The position numbers were made by a program, and so were the translations under genes. A DNA stretch of 47,288 nucleotides from Bacteroidales bacterium (lineage in GTDB: Bacteria > Bacteroidota > Bacteroidia > Bacteroidales > UBA3824), in contig JAFPZK010000014.1 of assembly GCA_017417315.1 (NCBI GenBank), positions 1 through 47,288 on the forward strand. The letters are read 5' to 3'. The notes below the pieces were generated by a model that saw only the letters and a program-made list of their open reading frames with translations, was not told the origin of the DNA and did not search any database. Positions 43,292 to 47,288 of the stretch are shown here, piece by piece. Position 1 is the first letter of the stretch. Every line of letters begins with the position of its first letter.

Positions 43292-43332
43292 AAAAAAAAC
43301 CGCATTTGCGTTCGACAAATGCGGTTTTTTTT
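43292..43332. terminator. Bidirectional rho-independent terminator
   Basis: Perfect 17-bp inverted repeat (43292-43308 with 43316-43332) with a 7-base loop; its ends are eight A and eight T, so each strand has a GC-containing stem (ccgcatttg) followed by a T tract. It separates the beta-helix gene (+) from hemL (-). Confidence 0.93.
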
Positions 43333-43333
43333 A

Positions 43334-44614
43334 TTATTCAATACTTTCCTCTATTGCTTTTAACACCTCGTCCAAAACCTCGTCGGTATGACAAACTGAA
43401 ATAAAGTTTCCTTCAAATTGCGACGGGCTGACGTAAATGCCGCGTGAAAGCATATTGCGGAAATATTTTGCAAATCTCTCCTGATTGCTGCGTTTGGTAT
43501 CCTGAAAATTCTTTACGGGTTTGTCGTTGAAAAACATCGTAAACATAGTGCCGCAACGGTTGAGTTGTATGCCTTTGCCTTCGATAATTTTACTCAAACG
43601 GTTGATAAAATTATCGCTGCGTTTTTCAAGGTCTTCATAAACTTCTTTGTTGCTCAAAATGTTGAGCGTTGCAAGACCTGCCGCCATTGCTACGGGATTA
43701 CCGCTGAGTGTTCCCGCTTGATAAACAGGGCCTTCGGGCGCAAGACATTTCATAATATCTTCTCTGCCGCCGAATGCCGCTGCCGGATAACCGCCGCCGA
43801 CAATTTTTCCGACCGTTGTCATATCAGGTTTTATGCCAAAACGCTCTTGCGCTCCGCCGTATGAAAGACGGAAACCTGTTATCACTTCGTCAAAAATCAA
43901 TACCGCACCGTATTTTTGTGTTACCTCGCGGGTCGCCTTCAAAAAATCTTCACTCGGCGGCACAACGCCCATGTTACAAGCAACGGGTTCGATGATCAGA
44001 GCCGCAACTTTATCACCGTTTTCGTCGAAATATTTTTTCAGGGCTTCGGTGTCGTTGTAAGGCAAAACAGCCGTATATTTCACGAAATCAGCAGGTACGC
44101 CGGCAGAAGATGCGTTGCTGATATTAGCCACACCCGAACCCGCCGAAACCAAAAGATGGTCTGCATGTCCGTGATAATTACCTTCAAACTTTACAAGAAT
44201 ATCTCTGCCCGTAAAACCGCGTGCAACCCTTATCGCCGACATCGTTGCCTCAGTGCCGCTGTTAACAAATCTCAAACGCTCCATCGACGGAAACGCCTGA
44301 CGAACTTTTTCCGCCAAAAGAGTTTCAGCCTCACACGGAATACCGTAACTGCTGCCGCGAAGCACTGCTCCGATTGCGGCGTTAGAAACCTCAGCGTTGT
44401 TGTGTCCGAGGATAAAAACGCCCCACGACATACAAAAATCTATAAATTTGTTGCCGTCAATATCGTTGAAATATGCGCCTTTTGCGTCTTTAACAAAAAG
44501 CGGCGTGGTGCCGACACTTTTCAGCGCACGGACGGGACTGTTAACGCCGCCCGGAATTACTTTGCAAGCACGCTCAAAAGCGGCTTTTGACAATTCTCTG
44601 CTATTTATGCCCAT
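43334..44614 (-). CDS. hemL: Glutamate-1-semialdehyde 2,1-aminomutase
   Basis: 426-aa PLP enzyme making 5-aminolevulinate from glutamate-1-semialdehyde (C5 haem pathway). PLP lysine K270 is in TTVGKIVGGGYP; other motifs are PGGVNSPVRA (21-30), FVNSGTEATMSAIR (117-129), NYHGHAD and FDEVITGFR. The start overlaps the hemB end by 10 bases, so the two consecutive pathway steps are cotranscribed. Confidence 0.97.
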   Translation of the reverse strand: MGINSRELSKAAFERACKVIPGGVNSPVRALKSVGTTPLFVKDAKGAYFNDIDGNKFIDFCMSWGVFILGHNNAEVSNAAIGAVLRGSSYGIPCEAETLLAEKVRQAFPSMERLRFVNSGTEATMSAIRVARGFTGRDILVKFEGNYHGHADHLLVSAGSGVANISNASSAGVPADFVKYTAVLPYNDTEALKKYFDENGDKVAALIIEPVACNMGVVPPSEDFLKATREVTQKYGAVLIFDEVITGFRLSYGGAQERFGIKPDMTTVGKIVGGGYPAAAFGGREDIMKCLAPEGPVYQAGTLSGNPVAMAAGLATLNILSNKEVYEDLEKRSDNFINRLSKIIEGKGIQLNRCGTMFTMFFNDKPVKNFQDTKRSNQERFAKYFRNMLSRGIYVSPSQFEGNFISVCHTDEVLDEVLKAIEESIE

Positions 44615-45591
44615 TTTTGCATGTATTCTTTTGCGTAATACGAAATAATATATTTTGCTCCGGCTCTTTTGATTGAGATAAGGCTCTCAAAAACAGTGCG
44701 TTTCTCGTCCAAATAGTTCAGTTTTGCGGCGGCTTTCAACATCGAATATTCTCCGCTGACCTGATATGCAACCATCGGCGTGTTCGGATATTTTTCAACG
44801 CCGCGTGCAATCATGTCAAGATAAGGCATTGCGGGTTTTACCATCGTCCAGTCAGCACCTTCTTCGATGTCGGCGGCGATTTCCTCCAAACCTTGGTCAT
44901 GTGTGCGGTAGTCCATTTGATAAGTTTTTCTGTCGCCGAATGACGGTGCTGAATCGGCAGCATCACGGAAAGGTCCGTAAAAAGCCGAAGCATATTTAGC
45001 GGAATAAGCGAGAATTTTGCATTTATCTCTCAAACCGCCTTCCCTTAAACGCGCGTCAAGAGCGGCAATCTGACCGTCCATCATAGCCGAGGGCGCAACG
45101 AAATCCGCACCCGCTTTCGCGTGAACGTATGCCATTTCAGCGAGTAGCGGCAACGTGCTGTCGTTGTCAACATCATGATTACAGAGAAGTCCGCAATGTC
45201 CGTGGCTCGTGTATTCGCAGAGGCAAACGTCGGTAATCACAATCATATCGGGGACGGCGTTTTTTATCGCTTTAACGGCACGGCAGACAAGCGCGTTTTC
45301 GTCATAAGCCTTTGAACCGCGTTCGTCTTTTTCGCTGTCGGGGATAACGCCGAAAAGCAGCACTTTGTTGATACCCAACGCTTTGATTTCTTTAACGTCT
45401 TCAACGAGAGTATCGAGCGAAAACCTATAAATTCCTGGCATTGTAGCAATTTCGTCTTTAACGTTAGAGCCTTCAACCACGAAATAAGGGTAAATAAAAT
45501 CATCTGCCTGAACTTTTACGTCGGCATATTTATCACGTGTCTCCTGAGATACACGGTAAACTCTAAATCTTTTAAATGTCTTCAATTCCAT
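44605..45591 (-). CDS. hemB: Porphobilinogen synthase (5-aminolevulinate dehydratase)
   Basis: 328-aa enzyme joining two 5-aminolevulinates to porphobilinogen. Schiff-base lysines are K199 in AYSAKYASAFYGPF and K252 in MVKPAMPYLD. Zinc cysteines C123, C125 and C133 are in TDVCLCEYTSHGHCG, so it is the zinc-dependent type. Tightly coupled to hemL downstream. Confidence 0.97.
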   Translation of the reverse strand: MELKTFKRFRVYRVSQETRDKYADVKVQADDFIYPYFVVEGSNVKDEIATMPGIYRFSLDTLVEDVKEIKALGINKVLLFGVIPDSEKDERGSKAYDENALVCRAVKAIKNAVPDMIVITDVCLCEYTSHGHCGLLCNHDVDNDSTLPLLAEMAYVHAKAGADFVAPSAMMDGQIAALDARLREGGLRDKCKILAYSAKYASAFYGPFRDAADSAPSFGDRKTYQMDYRTHDQGLEEIAADIEEGADWTMVKPAMPYLDMIARGVEKYPNTPMVAYQVSGEYSMLKAAAKLNYLDEKRTVFESLISIKRAGAKYIISYYAKEYMQKWA

Positions 45592-45612
45592 ATCTTAAAA
45601 AATATTTTTCCG

Positions 45613-45643
45613 CAAAATTACCAAATAATTGAAAACTTTTCAA
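45613..45643 (-). promoter_or_regulatory. Candidate promoter of hemB-hemL
   Basis: Minus-strand TTG at 45641-45643, 20-base spacer, TAATTTTG at 45613-45620, 21 bases before the hemB ATG. Confidence 0.55.
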
Positions 45644-45671
45644 GAAATTTTCAGAAATAAAAATTTTGGAT

Positions 45672-45679
45672 TAATTTTG
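45672..45679 (+). promoter_or_regulatory. Candidate -7 box of the methyltransferase-ART gene (leaderless geometry)
   Basis: Plus-strand TAATTTTG (fits TAnnTTTG) ends 4 bases before the ATG at 45684, so transcription would begin at about the start codon. No good -33 box is visible. The same 4-base spacing occurs at the ThiD-AraC fusion gene. Confidence 0.45.
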
Positions 45680-45683
45680 CAGT

Positions 45684-47102
45684 ATGAAAATAGCAAAACC
45701 ATTCATCAAGTGGGCGGGCGGCAAGAGCCAATTACTCAGCGAAATACGCCGCAAATATCCGTCAAAAATTGAGCGATACTGCGAGCCGTTTGTGGGCGGC
45801 GGAGCGGTGTTGTTTGACGTGCTGTCTAATTATCAGCCCAAAGAAGTGTTAATCAACGATATAAACGCTGAATTGATAAACACTTACCGCCAAATCAAAG
45901 AAAATTGTGAACCGCTTATTTCGCTACTTTCTGATTTGCAAAGCCAATACAAAAGTCTGTCGGAAGAAGAACGAAAAGCATTGTATTTTGCAAAGCGCGA
46001 CCGTTATAATTCATTAAAAATCAACGGTAACGAAGCCGAAAATCTCGAAAAGGCGGCGTTGTTCATCTTTATAAACAAGACCTGTTTCAATGGATTGTAC
46101 CGTGTAAATTCAAAGGGGCTTTTCAATGTGCCGTGGAATTATGCCAAAAATCCACTGATTTGCGACGAGGAGAATTTGCGGGCTTGTTCGGTGGTTTTGC
46201 AAAATGTTCAGATGACAACAGGCGATTATTCACAATGCAAAGATTTTATCAACAAAGACACATTTATATATATTGATCCGCCTTATCGACCGCTCAATCA
46301 AACGTCGGCTTTTACGTCATACAGTGAGAATGATTTTTCTGATACACAACAAATTGAATTGGGAAAATTTATTGAATTTATTGCTAATAAAGGTGTTCAA
46401 TTTGCGGTAAGCAATTCAGACCCGAAGAATACGAATGAAAATGATAATTTTTTCGATGATTTGTATTCTAAATTCTTAATTGAAAGGGTTTTTGCAAGTC
46501 GTGCAATTAATTCAAATGGTAGCAAGAGAGGCAAGATAAGCGAACTTTTGATAACAAATGTTTCAAAGGCGAGCGAGTTTGAATTGACAGCGGAAGATTT
46601 GTTTCAACTCCCTGAATATCAAGAAATTTTCAGTGAGCAAATTGGAGACCCAAACATCGATAAATATGCCAAAACTAAGGTTGTAAAAGACTTGGCCAAG
46701 TCAAAAAATTATAAGCCCGGTTACTTTTATCACGCTATTGGTGGCACGGGTGAAAGCGGAGTTGGCGAAGGTTTATATTTGGGCAAAGATTCAAAGGCTC
46801 TGTTCAATTTCTATAATGGAGAAGGTGAATTTGGTAGCGGGGTTATCACATATTATGGATTTCCGAATTTTATCGACTTGTCAAGAATGGACGATTTTGA
46901 TTCTTTTGAGAATGAGGCAATAAAAGAATTTGGAAAAGATAGCAAAAAATCATATTTTCAGAAACTTGCGTTAGCCAAGGGCTACGATGGAATAAGATAT
47001 TATGATATTTGCGCTACGGGAGAAGAGTTTGTTTTGTACAATACTGACAAAGTAAAACAAATATCAAAAAAAGCAAAAAAACAATCATTAGAATGGTGGT
47101 AA
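45684..47102 (+). CDS. DpnM/Dam-type adenine-N6 methyltransferase fused to an ART-like domain
   Basis: 472 aa. Residues 1-290 are a D12-class adenine methyltransferase: FIKWAGGK (7-14), SAM loop EPFVGGGAVLF (34-44), and catalytic DPPY (198-201), in the order of the GATC-modifying DpnM/Dam group, ending with GKISELLITN. A linker (about 291-343) leads to an added domain (about 344-472): YHAIGG (H350), GEGLYLG (Y365), then KGYDGIRYYDICATGEEFVLYN (E447/E448), a pattern like ADP-ribosyltransferase domains found in phage polyvalent proteins. Normal DpnM is about 280 aa. Its stop overlaps the next ATG by one base. Confidence 0.88.
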   Translation: MKIAKPFIKWAGGKSQLLSEIRRKYPSKIERYCEPFVGGGAVLFDVLSNYQPKEVLINDINAELINTYRQIKENCEPLISLLSDLQSQYKSLSEEERKALYFAKRDRYNSLKINGNEAENLEKAALFIFINKTCFNGLYRVNSKGLFNVPWNYAKNPLICDEENLRACSVVLQNVQMTTGDYSQCKDFINKDTFIYIDPPYRPLNQTSAFTSYSENDFSDTQQIELGKFIEFIANKGVQFAVSNSDPKNTNENDNFFDDLYSKFLIERVFASRAINSNGSKRGKISELLITNVSKASEFELTAEDLFQLPEYQEIFSEQIGDPNIDKYAKTKVVKDLAKSKNYKPGYFYHAIGGTGESGVGEGLYLGKDSKALFNFYNGEGEFGSGVITYYGFPNFIDLSRMDDFDSFENEAIKEFGKDSKKSYFQKLALAKGYDGIRYYDICATGEEFVLYNTDKVKQISKKAKKQSLEWW

Positions 47103-47288
47103 TGAAAGATTTCAATTTATTCATTTCGCAATTAAAAGAAACCAACCAAACATTGGATTTCTTCTGCGACTTTGAAAAAATAGGTAGAAATGTTGACGAC
47201 ATTAAGTTAAGTCTTTGTATGCTAAATAGTTTGATTGGAACTTCCGATTTGAGGAAGTCTGTTGAAACTATTTGGAACAGGGACAAAA
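47102..47288 (+). CDS. DpnII-like restriction endonuclease (3' truncated by window)
   Basis: Only the first 62 residues lie in the window: MKDFNLFISQLKETNQTL, then FCDFEKIGRNVDDIKLSLCMLNSLIG. This resembles, from memory, the N-terminus of the GATC-cutting DpnII endonuclease (similar 'DF.K...NV..IK..L..LNSLIG' run). The nuclease core would lie beyond the window. The ATG overlaps the stop of the methyltransferase-ART gene (TAATG), consistent with a co-translated R-M pair. The assignment rests on this short match plus the DpnM-type neighbour. Confidence 0.75.
   Translation, partial: MKDFNLFISQLKETNQTLDFFCDFEKIGRNVDDIKLSLCMLNSLIGTSDLRKSVETIWNRDK

Noticed and set aside
43916..44590. Long plus-strand open frame of 224 aa
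   Set aside because: It is antisense to hemL, whose motifs and length are complete; the composition (Arg/Cys rich) is not protein-like.
1..47288. GGCC also seemed rarer than expected (roughly 20 seen in a quick look)
   Set aside because: The count was not systematic and GC-only words are prone to codon bias at 40% GC, so I do not claim restriction avoidance for it.

Overview
The window reads as chromosomal DNA of a Bacteroidota (Bacteroidales-like) bacterium of roughly 40% GC. The evidence is lineage-typical proteins (DUF4290 beside murA, DUF4250, a BatA-type aerotolerance protein, Asp-type MurA, a TGT without zinc cysteines), weak or absent Shine-Dalgarno sequences, and repeated matches to the Bacteroidota promoter pattern TTTG-N19..21-TAnnTTTG. 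It is densely coding; no gene-free stretch exceeds about 155 bases. I saw no rRNA, tRNA, CRISPR array or insertion sequence.

Layout. 1-2048 (+): leuC (5' end cut) and leuD, separated by a REP-like palindromic element. 2110-6531 (-): surface-sugar operon rfbA-rfbC-ugd-MFS transporter-small secreted protein. 6637-17053 (+): a TPR/PP2C (SpoIIE-type) sensor phosphatase, an unknown protein coupled to a BatA/VWA membrane protein, a lipoprotein, mutS, a flavodoxin lipoprotein, a rhomboid protease and a CE2-type esterase. 17048-19464 (-): outer-membrane barrel, ECF sigma and anti-sigma-like protein. 19534-22276 (-): glmM, a YbaK/ProX-type deacylase, DUF4250 and an unknown gene. 22361-24372 (-): murA and DUF4290. 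24418-25030 (-): ParE/Phd toxin-antitoxin pair. 25084-29770 (-): mreB-mreC-mreD and a UvrD/PcrA helicase. 29917-38972 (-): tgt-lptG-[C5 methyltransferase-restriction enzyme]-dprA-maf-pyrC-hisS, with the restriction-modification (R-M) pair embedded in a tightly packed housekeeping operon. 39045-41596 (-): ThiD-like/AraC fusion, pdxS, pdxT. 41750-43279 (+): secreted beta-helix protein. 43334-45591 (-): hemB, hemL. 45684-end (+): an adenine methyltransferase of the DpnM/Dam family fused to an ADP-ribosyltransferase-like domain, followed by the start of a DpnII-like endonuclease.

Three observations stand out. (1) The DpnM-type methyltransferase carries an ART-like C-terminal domain and is translationally coupled to a DpnII-like nuclease; GATC is very rare in the window (13 found by eye, against about 170 expected from base composition), as expected for a genome under long GATC restriction. 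(2) The protein heading the vitamin B6 operon is a ThiD-like kinase fused to an AraC helix-turn-helix whose kinase signature residues are replaced, suggesting a kinase fold turned into a ligand sensor. (3) AGCT is even rarer (5 found), pointing to a second restriction specificity, perhaps that of the embedded C5 R-M pair. Several genes also have a promoter -7 box ending four bases before the start codon, predicting leaderless transcripts.
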